A model generated the notes under the pieces. That model saw only the letters and a program-made list of their open reading frames with translations. It made no database searches and was not told where the DNA came from. Shown here one piece after another: positions 12,799-21,201 of a stretch of 44,071 nucleotides of DNA (within the stretch, counting starts at the first letter, position 1; each line of letters begins with the position of its first letter). Source of the DNA: Bacteroidota bacterium (GTDB lineage: Bacteria > Bacteroidota > Bacteroidia > Flavobacteriales > Flavobacteriaceae); NCBI GenBank assembly GCA_023387965.1, contig JAEWHE010000005.1, positions 1 through 44,071 of the forward strand, in the 5' to 3' direction. The position numbers were made by a program, and so were the translations under genes.

Positions 12799-15487
12799 GA
12801 AAGTCCCTCTGACGCTTATCGACCTCGCCGAGCTGCTTACCTTCATCCACGCCGACGACCGCGACACCTGGTTGGCGGTGGCGATGGGTGTGAAGGCCGA
12901 GTTCGGCGAGGCGGGCTTCGATGCCTGGGATGCCTGGAGCCAGACCGGTGACGGCTATAAGGCCGCCGATGCGCGCAGCGTGTGGAAGAGCTGCCGCAAG
13001 CGCGGGACCGGCATGGGTACGGTGATCAAGCTGGCGAAGGATAACGGCTGGGCGCCGCGCCGCGAGCCGATGACGGCCGAGGAGAAGCGGCGCTTGAACG
13101 CCGAGGCGGAAGCCCGGCGTGCCGTGCGCCAGGCGGAGATCGAGGCGGATGAGGCGCGGTTGGCGGTGATGCGGGAGGCCGTGGCTAGTGCCTGCCAACT
13201 GATCTGGGAGAAGCATTGCAAGCCGCATGGCGTGAGCCCCTACCTGGAGCGCAAGCAGGTGGGGGCTTTTGGTGTGGGTTTTTTCCATTACACGGTTGTG
13301 CTGGCCATCGATGATGCGCGGCAGCGTTGCGATGTGTGGGTGGGCAGCGAGACGCGGGAATTCTTCGCGAACCTGCCGAAGCCCCGGCCGGATTCGATCA
13401 GCTTTCTGATGTTCAAGGCCGGGACCATTGCGGTGCCGCTGCGCGATGCGGCCGGCAAGCTGTGGAGCCTGCAGGCGATCAACGAGCAGGGGACGAAGCT
13501 GTTCCCGAAGTACGGGCGCAAGGCCGGTTGCTTTCATGTGCTGGGCGAGCTCGCCGGCGCCGATGTCGTTGCCGAAGCGGAGGGTTATGCGACGGCGGCC
13601 AGTGTGCACATGGCCAAGGGTTGGCCGGTGGCGGTGGCGATCGATTCGGGCAACGTGCCGGCCGTTGCGCAAGCGTTGCGGGCGCATTGCCCGGACGTGC
13701 AACTGGTGGTTGCCGGTGATGATGACCCGGCCGTGACGGGCAACCCCGGGCGGACGAAGGCCGAGGCGGCAGCGGCGCAGGTGGGCGGGGTGCCGGCCTT
13801 CCCGCTGTTGCCTGAGGGCGAGCAGGGCGGGGACTGGAATGACTTGCATGTGAGCCAGGGGCTGGAGGCCGTAGTGGCGCAGCTGGACGCTGCTTTGGCC
13901 GCTGGTGAGCCTTCCCCGACCCCATCAGTCGATGAAGCGCCGCCGGCGGGCTCCTCCACTACGGGGGGGCAGGGGGCGGCGTTGACCGGTGAGCAGGTGC
14001 TGCGGCGCTTTGTGCTGGTGGAGGGTACGACGCACGTCTGGGACCAGGACAAGAAGACGGTGATGAAGAAGACCGCCTTCGAGGCCTTAGTGACGAAGCC
14101 GCTGGCGAAGGCGTGGATGGATGACGCGGACAAGAAGCTGATCGGCGCCGATGCGGTGCGGGAGATCGAGCAGGCGCGACGGATGGCGGGCAAGAAGGCG
14201 ACGGCGCTGGGGATGACGCCTATCGAGCGCTATGTGTACATCGATGGGACGAAGGATGTGTGGGACCGCGAGAAGAAGCGGCGCATCCCGGAGGGCGCGG
14301 TGAAGATGGCGCTGGGCGATGCCTATGCGTTGTGGCTGAACTCGGCGGAGCGGCGCACGGTGGATGTGGACCACATTGTGTTCGACCCGGCGATGACGAA
14401 GGACCCGGCTGTTTATATCAATACGTTCGAGGGGTTGCCGCTTGAGCCTATTCGCGATGATGCGGCGTGTGAGAACCTGCGGTGGTTGATTTCGTTCCTG
14501 TGCAACCACGAAGATGAGGCGCGCGACTGGCTGACGAAGTGGTTGGCGTACCCGTTGCAGCACATGGGCGCGAAGATGGACACGGCGGTGCTGGCCCACT
14601 CGATCATGGAGGGCTCGGGCAAGAGCCTGTTGTTCGCTGATGCGTTCGGGCAGTTGTTCGGCATCTACGCGGCGACGGTGGGGCAGACGCAGCTGGAGTC
14701 GAGCTTCAACGCGTGGCAGAGCCGCAAGTTGTGGGCTGTGTTCGAGGAGGTTGTGAGCCGGGACCAGCGCTATAACCAGGTGGGCAAGATCAAGCATCTG
14801 ATCACCGGCAAGACGGTGCGGATGGAGAGCAAGTTCATCAATGGTTGGGAGGAAGCCAACCATATGAATGCGGTGTTCCTGTCGAACGAGATTCTGCCGT
14901 GGCCGATCAGCGACAGCGATCGGCGGATGCTGGTGATCTGGCCGCAGGAGACGCTGCCGGAGGCGCGGCAGAAGGCCATAGGCGCGGAGTTGGCCGGCAA
15001 TGGGGTGGCGGCGCTGTATGGCTGGTTGCTGTCGCTGGACCTGGGCGAGTTCAACCAGCGCACGCGCCCGCCGCGCACCGAGGCGCGGCAGCGGCTGGTG
15101 GCTTTGAGCAGGGCGGGGTGGCAGACGTTCCTGCATCAGTGGCAGACGGGTGACCTTGGCCAGGGGCTTTGGGGCGCGTGCCTGTCGACGGACCTGTATG
15201 CGATGTTTCTGGAGTGGTGCCAGCGCAACCGTGAGCATGCGATGAGCCAGACGAAGTTCAGTCTGTTCATCAGTGCGGAGGTGGAGAAGACGCGCTCGAT
15301 CCCCTGGACGGATGGCGCCAATCGGCGCTTCGGGGCGTTTTTCTTTCCCAGTGACCCGGACTCTTCCCTGCCCCCATCTCTGGCAGCCGCTGCGCTTGGC
15401 CAGCACGTGGCGGCGTGGCGTGGAAAGGCGCGGCTGGCGGGCTGGGACGTGGACAGGTGGGAGCACCTGAAGGCGGCTGCAGCATGA
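12791..15487 (+). CDS. Phage primase-helicase (PriCT-2, Toprim and DUF5906-type ATPase domains)
   Basis: 898 aa. Residues about 10-80 (WLAVAMGVKAEFGEAGFDAWDAWSQ ... WKSCRK) match PriCT-2; about 255-330 contain a Toprim-like domain (ADVVAEAEGYATAASVH, VAVAIDSGNV, LVVAGDDDP); from about 460 onward a DUF5906/SF3-like helicase with Walker A EGSGKS near residue 607, then VFEEVVSRDQRYNQVGKIKHLITG and an arginine-rich SDSDRRMLVIW segment. ATG 12791 overlaps the upstream gene, as expected for translational coupling; the longer frame from 12674 is antisense-like in composition. It primes and unwinds phage DNA at an origin probably located just downstream. Confidence 0.92.
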   Translation: MSEKVPLTLIDLAELLTFIHADDRDTWLAVAMGVKAEFGEAGFDAWDAWSQTGDGYKAADARSVWKSCRKRGTGMGTVIKLAKDNGWAPRREPMTAEEKRRLNAEAEARRAVRQAEIEADEARLAVMREAVASACQLIWEKHCKPHGVSPYLERKQVGAFGVGFFHYTVVLAIDDARQRCDVWVGSETREFFANLPKPRPDSISFLMFKAGTIAVPLRDAAGKLWSLQAINEQGTKLFPKYGRKAGCFHVLGELAGADVVAEAEGYATAASVHMAKGWPVAVAIDSGNVPAVAQALRAHCPDVQLVVAGDDDPAVTGNPGRTKAEAAAAQVGGVPAFPLLPEGEQGGDWNDLHVSQGLEAVVAQLDAALAAGEPSPTPSVDEAPPAGSSTTGGQGAALTGEQVLRRFVLVEGTTHVWDQDKKTVMKKTAFEALVTKPLAKAWMDDADKKLIGADAVREIEQARRMAGKKATALGMTPIERYVYIDGTKDVWDREKKRRIPEGAVKMALGDAYALWLNSAERRTVDVDHIVFDPAMTKDPAVYINTFEGLPLEPIRDDAACENLRWLISFLCNHEDEARDWLTKWLAYPLQHMGAKMDTAVLAHSIMEGSGKSLLFADAFGQLFGIYAATVGQTQLESSFNAWQSRKLWAVFEEVVSRDQRYNQVGKIKHLITGKTVRMESKFINGWEEANHMNAVFLSNEILPWPISDSDRRMLVIWPQETLPEARQKAIGAELAGNGVAALYGWLLSLDLGEFNQRTRPPRTEARQRLVALSRAGWQTFLHQWQTGDLGQGLWGACLSTDLYAMFLEWCQRNREHAMSQTKFSLFISAEVEKTRSIPWTDGANRRFGAFFFPSDPDSSLPPSLAAAALGQHVAAWRGKARLAGWDVDRWEHLKAAAA

Positions 15488-15818
15488 ATGCGCGCGAATG
15501 TGTGTTGGGTTGTGTTGGGTTGTGTCGGGTTGGTTTTCGTAACCCAGCACAGGCCGAGGCCGCGAGTGGCGGGGCTTTGCGGGCGGTGTGTGGGGTGTGT
15601 TGGGTTTGGCCACGCGCGCGCGCATGCGCAATATTTTTGTACGGCGCTTTGATCGGAGGAGTGAAATTTCTCTATGCGAGGGCTGAAAAACCCAACAAAC
15701 CCAACACACTCAACACAGGTGCTTTGAAGGCATTGATTTATAAGGCTTTTGGCTGTGTTGGGTTTGTGTTGGGTTGGGCTTTTTGTGTTGGGTTGCGTTT
15801 TGCAGGGGAGGTGAGGCC
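15488..15818. repeat. Iteron-like TGTGTTGGGT array, candidate replication origin
   Basis: Non-coding region between primase and the Q-like gene. Exact TGTGTTGGGT copies at 15501-15510, 15511-15520, 15596-15605, 15754-15763, 15765-15774, 15784-15793; variant TGTGTCGGGT at 15521-15530; exact inverted copy ACCCAACACA at 15699-15708, with near copies at 15542-15551, 15690-15699 and 15708-15717. AT-richer patches lie at about 15626-15640 and 15731-15745. Repeats in both orientations beside the primase suggest an origin bound by a phage initiator; binding of a regulator is an alternative. Confidence 0.65.
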
Positions 15819-16310
15819 ATGATCGAGGCAGTGGAAGCGTTGATGCAGCACTGGGGAGAGCGTTGCCGGCGTGGCCTTGGCGCACCGGGCGAGGGCGGTT
15901 CGACGCCGCTGGCGGTGGCGATGCAGTACGGCGGGATGGTGCCTTCATCTGGCCGCGGCTCGATGGGGCTGGCGGGCGCGGTGGATCGTGTGGCCGAGGA
16001 GGTGGATGCGGCTATCGGCAGCATCAAGCAGATCGGGCTGCGTGAGGACCGCAAGTTGGCCAGGGCTTGGCGCCTGGCTGGCAACAAGGGACGGGCGCCT
16101 TACTGCATGGAGACGCAGCTGGTGAAGCTGGCGATGGTGCGCTACCTGCCGGACCCGATCCCGACGGTTGCGCAGCAGATGCGGCGGGTGCGCATCAATT
16201 CGACTAGCACGTATGACGCACGGGTCCAGCGGCTGCATGAACTGGTGCAGGCTGAGCTGGAGCGCCGGGCGCGTATGCAGCGGGTGCACGGCGGGAGGTA
16301 CGTCGCGTAA
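15819..16310 (+). CDS. Putative late antiterminator (Q-like) or HTH regulator
   Basis: 163 aa from ATG 15819, preceded by GGGGAGGTGAG. The N-terminal MIEAVEALMQHWGERCRRGLG and the C-terminal helical segment LVKLAMVRYLPDPIPTVAQQMRRVRINSTSTYDARVQRLHELVQAELERRARM resemble Pseudomonas phage proteins in the Q position, with an HTH akin to sigma region 4. Position fits too: last early gene, just before terminators, holin and packaging genes. Family assignment is from memory and position, not a strong motif. Confidence 0.55.
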   Translation: MIEAVEALMQHWGERCRRGLGAPGEGGSTPLAVAMQYGGMVPSSGRGSMGLAGAVDRVAEEVDAAIGSIKQIGLREDRKLARAWRLAGNKGRAPYCMETQLVKLAMVRYLPDPIPTVAQQMRRVRINSTSTYDARVQRLHELVQAELERRARMQRVHGGRYVA

Positions 16311-16526
16311 AAAATCGCTTTCAGAAATCCGCCGCCGTCCCGTGGCGAGCCTGTGCAGAGCCCGTGCAGAACCCGTGGCGAGCCATTGGCGTTAATTCGC
16401 TGTTTACGCCTCCGGGTTCGAGGGGTACAAAGCGCATAACAGGTCAGAGCAGCGCCAAGGCGACGACCGAAACGAGCCTTACTTGCTGTGTCAGGCAACG
16501 GCCGGTCCCCCTGCCGGTCACCCCTC
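16311..16526. other. Non-coding stretch after Q-like gene
   Basis: No gene seen. It contains short repeated phrases (CCCGTGGCGAGCC-like at about 16338 and 16372, GTGCAGA at about 16352 and 16363) and a small GCCGG-type stem near 16500-16519. By analogy with lambda this is where a late promoter and Q utilisation site would lie; no convincing -10/-35 pair could be assigned. Confidence 0.4.
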
Positions 16527-16552
16527 AAAGCCCCGCCATCGTGCGGGGCTTT
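16527..16552 (+). terminator. Terminator T1, identical to T2
   Basis: Ten-bp perfect stem AAAGCCCCGC/GCGGGGCTTT with loop CATCGT. The 26 bases are identical to 16999-17024, flanking the small gene at 16620. Bidirectional by symmetry (A-tract on the left arm). Confidence 0.85.
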
Positions 16553-16619
16553 GTCTTTCAATTTGATCTCTATGAAAATATAAGTAAGCATTGGGTAACT
16601 CGACGAAGCAGGGAAGCCA

Positions 16620-16946
16620 ATGCGAACAAAATTCTTAGCGGACCCGATTAACGGGCCCGTGATCCTCGCTAGAGAGGTTCGGCTAGAGCTACGGCGTGAG
16701 TCTGTGAGAGACGATGCGGAGCGCGTCCGCCTCGCTGGAAGAACTATCGAATCGATACGGCAGTGGTTCAAAAGCCACTCGCAGAAGCTAGTCCAAGGCA
16801 GCCCCGAACATGACAAGCTCACGGACCAAGCAACGTACGCCATCACCATCGTTAGAAAAGAGCTGGGAGTTTCCGTGAAGTACGTCAAGAAACAGCACTC
16901 TTGGATAGTCTCCAGTGGAGGCGAGACTTACACCGCGGTTGGATAG
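16620..16946 (+). CDS. Moron gene, 108-aa unknown basic protein
   Basis: ATG 16620 has CAGGGAAG upstream and a -10-like TATAAG at 16579-16584. The product (MRTKFLADPINGPVILAREV, then RRESVRDDAERVRLAGRTIESIRQWFKSHSQKLVQ ... KELGVSVKYVKKQHSWIV) is basic and mostly helical; no family recognised. The gene is visibly less GC-rich than its neighbours and sits alone between two identical terminators, the usual architecture of a horizontally gained moron expressed independently from the prophage. Possible roles such as exclusion or anti-defence are only guesses. Confidence 0.65.
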   Translation: MRTKFLADPINGPVILAREVRLELRRESVRDDAERVRLAGRTIESIRQWFKSHSQKLVQGSPEHDKLTDQATYAITIVRKELGVSVKYVKKQHSWIVSSGGETYTAVG

Positions 16947-16998
16947 AGACCCAGGCCCGGTCCGGTACTTACCGGTTATTGATCACAGCATCCAGTAC

Positions 16999-17024
16999 AA
17001 AGCCCCGCCATCGTGCGGGGCTTT
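16999..17024 (+). terminator. Terminator T2, identical to T1
   Basis: Same 26-base stem-loop as 16527-16552, located 52 nt after the moron stop codon. The duplication suggests T1-moron-T2 entered by recombination at a pre-existing terminator. Confidence 0.85.
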
Positions 17025-17058
17025 CCGTTTCTAACTGATGGCGCCGCCATCGCCCTTT

Positions 17059-17084
17059 GCCCGTCGCCATGCGGGCTTTTTATT
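17059..17084 (+). terminator. Terminator-like hairpin before holin
   Basis: GCCCG (17059-17063) / CGGGC (17072-17076) followed by TTTTTATT. Only a 5-bp stem, so weak; it lies between T2 and the holin ribosome site and would need antitermination for holin expression. Confidence 0.5.
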
Positions 17085-17104
17085 CGCCGTCTGGAGAACC
17101 GCGC

Positions 17105-17452
17105 ATGTCGACCGAACAGCAGGTGCAGCAGTCGCTGGCCGATCTTCCCACCTGGCTGCTGATCCTGGTGGCCCTGGCCGGCCTGACCGGCGAGATGTGG
17201 CGAGCCGATGCGGCCGGCATGGCGGTGGGTGAGCTGATCAAGCGGGTGTTGCTGCGCTTCGGCGCCTCGGCGGTGTTCGGCTTGGCGACGGTGCTGCTGG
17301 CTACGGCTTGGGGTTCCAGTCTGCTGACGTCGGCGGCGCTGGGCAGCGTGGTTGCGTGCCTGGGTGCTGACGTGGCCAGCGGCTTGTACTCGCGGTGGCT
17401 GGCGAAGAAGGCGGGTGTGTGTGATGTGCCGAGCAACCGAGGCGGCGCGTAG
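17105..17452 (+). CDS. Phage holin
   Basis: 115 aa from ATG 17105 with CTGGAGA upstream. Hydrophobic segments at about 17-31 (TWLLILVALAGLTGE), 50-70 (GASAVFGLATVLLATAWGSSLL) and 73-90 (AALGSVVACLGADVASGL) and the ending SRWLAKKAGVCDVP match a Pseudomonas phage holin type found before terminase. It forms inner-membrane lesions releasing the endolysin. Unusually, the endolysin and spanins lie about 22 kb downstream (39325-40411). Confidence 0.85.
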   Translation: MSTEQQVQQSLADLPTWLLILVALAGLTGEMWRADAAGMAVGELIKRVLLRFGASAVFGLATVLLATAWGSSLLTSAALGSVVACLGADVASGLYSRWLAKKAGVCDVPSNRGGA

Positions 17453-18231
17453 TGCGTGGAGCAATCCACGCCCGCGACTTGGATGATGCGTTGGCTGCAC
17501 TGAACCGGCTCGGTAAGGGGCTTGCGCCCCGTGCGTTGGCCGATGCGCTGAACCACACGGCCAATCAAGCACGGCAGGCACTTCGAGCCGAGATGCAATC
17601 GGTATTCAAGGACCCGACGCCCTGGACGTTGAATTCCACCCGCATCCTTTTCGCAAGGCCGTCGGCTGATCCTGAGGCGGCGATATGGGTGAAGGATGAG
17701 TCGGGCGGGAAGAACCCATTCAGCGCCGAAGATTACCTGATGCCTCAGGTTGAAGGCGGCGAGCGAATCACTCGGCGTTCCGAGAAGTATCTGCGCGAGG
17801 CGGGCATCCTGCCGGCTGGGCGCTTCATCGTCCCCGGTGCAGGTGCACGCCTGGACGCCTACGGCAATATCCAGCGTGGGCACATGATGCAGATCCTGTC
17901 GGGCTTGAAGGCGTTGCGGCGCGATGGCTCGGATCACAGCGCCACCGATAGCCGGCGCTCCCTGCGTAAGGGGCACGCGCAGGCGTACTTCGTGCTGCGG
18001 CGCGGCAAGACGGCAATCGGCATCGCCGAGCGCCGTGGCAAGAACCTCGCCATGGTGCTCGCGTTCGTCAGGCAGCCGCAGTACCGCACGCTCTTCAAGT
18101 TCCATGACGTGGTGCGCCGCACCGCTGAGAACGATGCACAGCTCGAAGCCAACATCGACAAGGCCATCGCCGATGCGCTGACGGGCAACCTGCCTCGCGT
18201 GTCCAGCCAGCGGCGTGGGCGCCAGGGCTAG
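17452..18231 (+). CDS. Hypothetical phage protein, 259 aa
   Basis: GTG 17452 overlaps the holin stop by 1 nt (translational coupling). The N-terminus HARDLDDALAALNRLGKGLAPRALADALNHTANQARQALRAEMQSVF resembles the start of minor tail protein Z-type or virion morphogenesis proteins; the rest (SGGKNPFSAEDYLMPQVEGGERITRRSEKYLREAGIL ... AYFVLRRGKTAIGI) is not assigned. Basic overall. Its place between holin and cos is unusual for a tail protein, so the role is open. Confidence 0.65.
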   Translation: MRGAIHARDLDDALAALNRLGKGLAPRALADALNHTANQARQALRAEMQSVFKDPTPWTLNSTRILFARPSADPEAAIWVKDESGGKNPFSAEDYLMPQVEGGERITRRSEKYLREAGILPAGRFIVPGAGARLDAYGNIQRGHMMQILSGLKALRRDGSDHSATDSRRSLRKGHAQAYFVLRRGKTAIGIAERRGKNLAMVLAFVRQPQYRTLFKFHDVVRRTAENDAQLEANIDKAIADALTGNLPRVSSQRRGRQG

Positions 18232-18398
18232 TGACGTGCTACGCGCGAACTTGCCAGGATGGGCCGGGGGCCCCTGGGGTGGCGGAAGGGTCAAGGGTAA
18301 TTCGAGCCGCGTTCTCGCGTTAGCTGGAGGCCCGGCAAGTTAGTTAACAGGGTTAACAGGGTTAACCGTTGTGGTGTCGTGGGTTAACAGGTGCCGCC
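18232..18398. other. Predicted cos region upstream of TerS
   Basis: A GpA-type terminase implies a cos site, in lambda directly before the small-subunit gene. This gap has a GC-rich palindrome GGGGCCCC (18267-18274) as possible nicking site, an 8-bp inverted repeat AACTTGCC (18249-18256) / GGCAAGTT (18334-18341), and four GTTAAC sites (18343, 18352, 18361 and 18383), the first three in exact 9-bp steps (GTTAACAGG units), resembling TerS-binding R sites. The exact cut position cannot be read. Confidence 0.5.
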
Positions 18399-18965
18399 AT
18401 GGAGCTCTTGAGCAAGTCAGAATTCGCAGCGCGCAAAGGCTGGTCCAGGCCCTACGTGTCGAAGCTGGGCAAGCAGGGCCGACTCGTCCTTGCCGATGAT
18501 GGTCGGGTCGACGTCGCCGCAACCGAGCAGCTGCTGAACGAGAGTGCTGACCCCAGCAAGACCGGGGTAGCGGAGCGGCACCAACGCGACCGCGTGCAAA
18601 AGGGTGTAACCGAGCACATCGAGCCAGACGCCCCTATCACCGCGTCGCCGCAGCCAGGCGTTTACGACTTCCAGAAGGCCCGTGCCCAGCGCGAATTCTT
18701 CCTCGCGCAGCTTGCCGAGAATGAAGCCCGCAAGAGCAGCGGCGATCTGGTCGAGCGTCTGGCTGTCGAGAATGCTGCATTCGCCACTGGCCGCCAACTT
18801 CGGGACCTGCTGCTGGGGCTGCCCAAGCAGATCGGCCCGGAGCTGGCGGCCATAACCGACCCCTGGGAACTGGAACGACAGCTGATCGGCCACCTGCGGC
18901 GCGTGCTGGATGACGCTAGCCGCTTGAGTCAGGCCGATCTGGATCAGGCCCTGAACCCGAACTGA
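18399..18965 (+). CDS. terS: Terminase small subunit (DNA recognition)
   Basis: 188 aa from ATG 18399. N-terminal winged-helix-like segment LLSKSEFAARKGWSRPYVSKLGKQGRLVLADDGRVDVAATEQLL recalls lambda gpNu1-type recognition domains; a helical C-terminal half (FQKARAQREFFLAQLAENEARKSSGDLVERLAVENAAFATGRQLRDLLL) would oligomerise and contact TerL. It likely binds the GTTAAC repeats just upstream. Followed 5 nt later by TerL. Confidence 0.85.
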   Translation: MELLSKSEFAARKGWSRPYVSKLGKQGRLVLADDGRVDVAATEQLLNESADPSKTGVAERHQRDRVQKGVTEHIEPDAPITASPQPGVYDFQKARAQREFFLAQLAENEARKSSGDLVERLAVENAAFATGRQLRDLLLGLPKQIGPELAAITDPWELERQLIGHLRRVLDDASRLSQADLDQALNPN

Positions 18966-18969
18966 CGCC

Positions 18970-20958
18970 ATGAATCTTCAATACGCCGACGGTGCCGAGC
19001 AGTACCGCTCGGCGTACCTGCGTGGCCTTCAGCCAGACCCTGAGCTCTGGATTGATGAGTGGGCCGACGAGTACATGCGGATCCCGCGTGATACCGGCGC
19101 CGCCGAGCCCGGCCCGTACCGCACCGACCGCACACCCTATGCGCGCGAGCCGATGCGCTGCCTGTCGCCGAGTCACCCAGCCAAGCGCGTGGTGACGAAA
19201 GTCGCCTCGCAGATGATGAAGACGCAGATCGCCCTCAACTGGATTGGCGGCTGCATCCACATGGCTCCGGCCAACATCCTGATGCTGCTGCCCAGCCTGG
19301 GGCTGGCCAAGCGCGTCAGCGGCCGAGTGGACAAAACCATCAAGGCCACGCCTGTGCTGCGTGACCGCGTTGCCGGTCCCCGCTCGCGGGATTCGCGCAA
19401 CACTCTGGACACCAAGGAATTCGAAGGCGGCACGCTGTTCGCCACCACGGCTGGCTCGGCTGCCAACCTCGCGGAAGTCTCGGCGCGCTTCATCTACGGC
19501 GACGAGGTCGACCGCTGGGATGTCGACGTCGACAACGAAGGCGACCCGATCGAGCTGGCCGAAACCCGAGGCACGACATTCGGCCGCAACGCCAAGTTCT
19601 ACTTCTCCAGCTCCCCGACCATCAAGGGCGTCTCCCGGATCGAGGATCTGTTTCAGCAGGGCGACCAGCGTCACTACTACGTGCCATGCCCGCACTGCGG
19701 CGAACACCAGGTGCTGGAGTGGACGAACCTCAAGTGGGCCGACGATTTCAGCTGGGCCGGCTATCTGTGCTGCAACCCTGATTGCGGCGCGCTGATCGAG
19801 GAGCACCACAAAGGCCAGATGCTGGCCAACGGTGAGTGGCGTGCTCATGCCGAAGGCGATGGTGAAACGGTCAGCTTCACACTGAGCGCGCTGTACATGC
19901 CGCCCGGCTGGCTCGCCTGGGTCGACCTGGCCAAGCAGTACGCCAAGGCGCAGCTCGCTGCTGCGCGTGGCGATCTCGAGCCGATGCAGGTGTTCTACAA
20001 CACCCGCCTGGCTCAAGTCTGGGACTCGGCGCAGGAGATGACCAAGGCCAGCGAGCTCAAGGCCCGGGCCGAAGAGTATCGCCTCGGTAGCGTGCCCACG
20101 GGCGCGCTGATCCTGACCGCCGCAGTCGATACTCAGGGTGACCGTCTCGAACTGCTGGTCATTGGATGGGGTGAAGGCATGGAGCGCTGGGTCATTGACC
20201 ATCAGGTGATCCAAGGCAACCCGGCCGATGAGCGTACCTGGGCTGCGCTGGATGAAAGGCTGAAGAGGCGGTATCGGCACAGCTCAGGCGTCGAGTTGGC
20301 CATCTGTGCGACAGCAGTTGACTCCGGCGGTCACCACACCGACGAGGTTTACCAGTTCTGCCGGCTACGCCGGTGGCGCAACGTGTTCGCCATCAAGGGT
20401 GCGAGCAAGCCCGGTCGCCCGGTTATCGCGCAGCGGCCCTCCAAGGTCGATGTGACCTGGAGAGGAACAACCGAGAAGCAGGGCGCCGAGCTCTGGATGA
20501 TCGGCACCGACACGGCCAAAGACTGGATCTACAACCGTTACCCGCTGCTCGACGGCCCAGGCGCGCTGCACTTCTCCATCGACCTGGCTGATGACTTCTA
20601 CGACCAATGCGTAGCGGAGCGGAAGATCACCCGCTACGTGAAAGGCCACAAGCGAATCGAGTGGGTGAAGGGCAAGGCCGACCGAAACGAAGGCCTCGAC
20701 CTGCTGGTTTACAACCTGGCCATGGCCCATTACCTCGGCTTGCACCGGAACAAGGAAGCGGAATGGTCCCGGCTGCGCGCAGCGGTATCGCAAGGCAGCT
20801 TGTTCGCCGAGCGCGTTCCAGCGACACCGGTAGAGGACGAAACGGAAGCAGCCGAGTCCGGCGACAAGCCGGCAGCAGTGCCATCGCCTCCACCGAGGCC
20901 ATCGCCTCAGCCGGTCGGCCGGCGTCGATCCAGCAGCACCTACCTGACGCGGCGCTGA
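18970..20958 (+). CDS. terL: Terminase large subunit, lambda GpA type
   Basis: 662 aa; packaging ATPase and cos nuclease. WIDEWADEYMRIPRDTGAAEPGPYRTDRTPYAREPMRCL and VTKVASQMMKTQIALNWIG are GpA-family hallmarks; the Walker-B-like FIYGDEVDRWD is at about 174-184; CPHCGEHQVLEW followed by CCNPDCG (about 239-275) is a zinc-binding motif typical of this family; the C-terminal nuclease half includes TAAVDTQGDRLELLVIGWGEG and VDSGGHHTDEVYQFC. A Pro/Ser-rich tail ends the protein. Confidence 0.95.
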   Translation: MNLQYADGAEQYRSAYLRGLQPDPELWIDEWADEYMRIPRDTGAAEPGPYRTDRTPYAREPMRCLSPSHPAKRVVTKVASQMMKTQIALNWIGGCIHMAPANILMLLPSLGLAKRVSGRVDKTIKATPVLRDRVAGPRSRDSRNTLDTKEFEGGTLFATTAGSAANLAEVSARFIYGDEVDRWDVDVDNEGDPIELAETRGTTFGRNAKFYFSSSPTIKGVSRIEDLFQQGDQRHYYVPCPHCGEHQVLEWTNLKWADDFSWAGYLCCNPDCGALIEEHHKGQMLANGEWRAHAEGDGETVSFTLSALYMPPGWLAWVDLAKQYAKAQLAAARGDLEPMQVFYNTRLAQVWDSAQEMTKASELKARAEEYRLGSVPTGALILTAAVDTQGDRLELLVIGWGEGMERWVIDHQVIQGNPADERTWAALDERLKRRYRHSSGVELAICATAVDSGGHHTDEVYQFCRLRRWRNVFAIKGASKPGRPVIAQRPSKVDVTWRGTTEKQGAELWMIGTDTAKDWIYNRYPLLDGPGALHFSIDLADDFYDQCVAERKITRYVKGHKRIEWVKGKADRNEGLDLLVYNLAMAHYLGLHRNKEAEWSRLRAAVSQGSLFAERVPATPVEDETEAAESGDKPAAVPSPPPRPSPQPVGRRRSSSTYLTRR

Positions 20959-20976
20959 CCGCACCGAGAGGCACAC

Positions 20977-21201
20977 ATGAGCGAAGCCCAACAGCGCCTG
21001 GCAGACGTCCGGGCGTCGATCAAGGACATCCTCGAAAACGGCCAGTCCGTGCGCAAAGGCGATCGCCAGCTTGACCGCGCACAGCTGGCAAGTCTGCGAA
21101 TGCTTGAAGAGCAATACGCCAAGCAGGTCGCGGCCGAGCAAGCCGCTGCTCGTGGCCGTCCGCGTGTCACGCGGCTTTACAGTCGAGGCAAGGGCATCTG
21201 A
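20977..21201 (+). CDS. Head-tail connector protein, gpW-like
   Basis: 74 aa. MSEAQQRLADVRASIKDILENGQSVRKGDRQLDRAQLASLRMLEEQYAKQV fits the short helical gpW family between TerL and portal; lambda gpW closes the portal and joins the tail. The C-terminus is basic (RGRPRVTRLYSRGKGI). The stop overlaps the portal start (TGATG). Confidence 0.85.
   Translation: MSEAQQRLADVRASIKDILENGQSVRKGDRQLDRAQLASLRMLEEQYAKQVAAEQAAARGRPRVTRLYSRGKGI

Noticed and set aside
14087..15709. 540-aa open frame on the minus strand opposite the primase
   Set aside because: Very Arg/His/Leu-rich, typical of the antisense shadow of a GC-rich gene; no motif, no ribosome site, fully overlapped by the recognised primase.
15501..15793. 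CRISPR array
   Set aside because: Units are only 10 bp, irregularly spaced and in both orientations, with no cas genes; origin iterons are a better explanation.
16395..16440. GGTTCGAGG resembling a tRNA T-arm
   Set aside because: No matching 5-bp T-stem, acceptor stem or anticodon arm around it.
18237..18246. GTGCTACGCG, same as part of the attR arm site
   Set aside because: Single isolated copy far from the ends; probably chance, although it lies in the predicted cos region.
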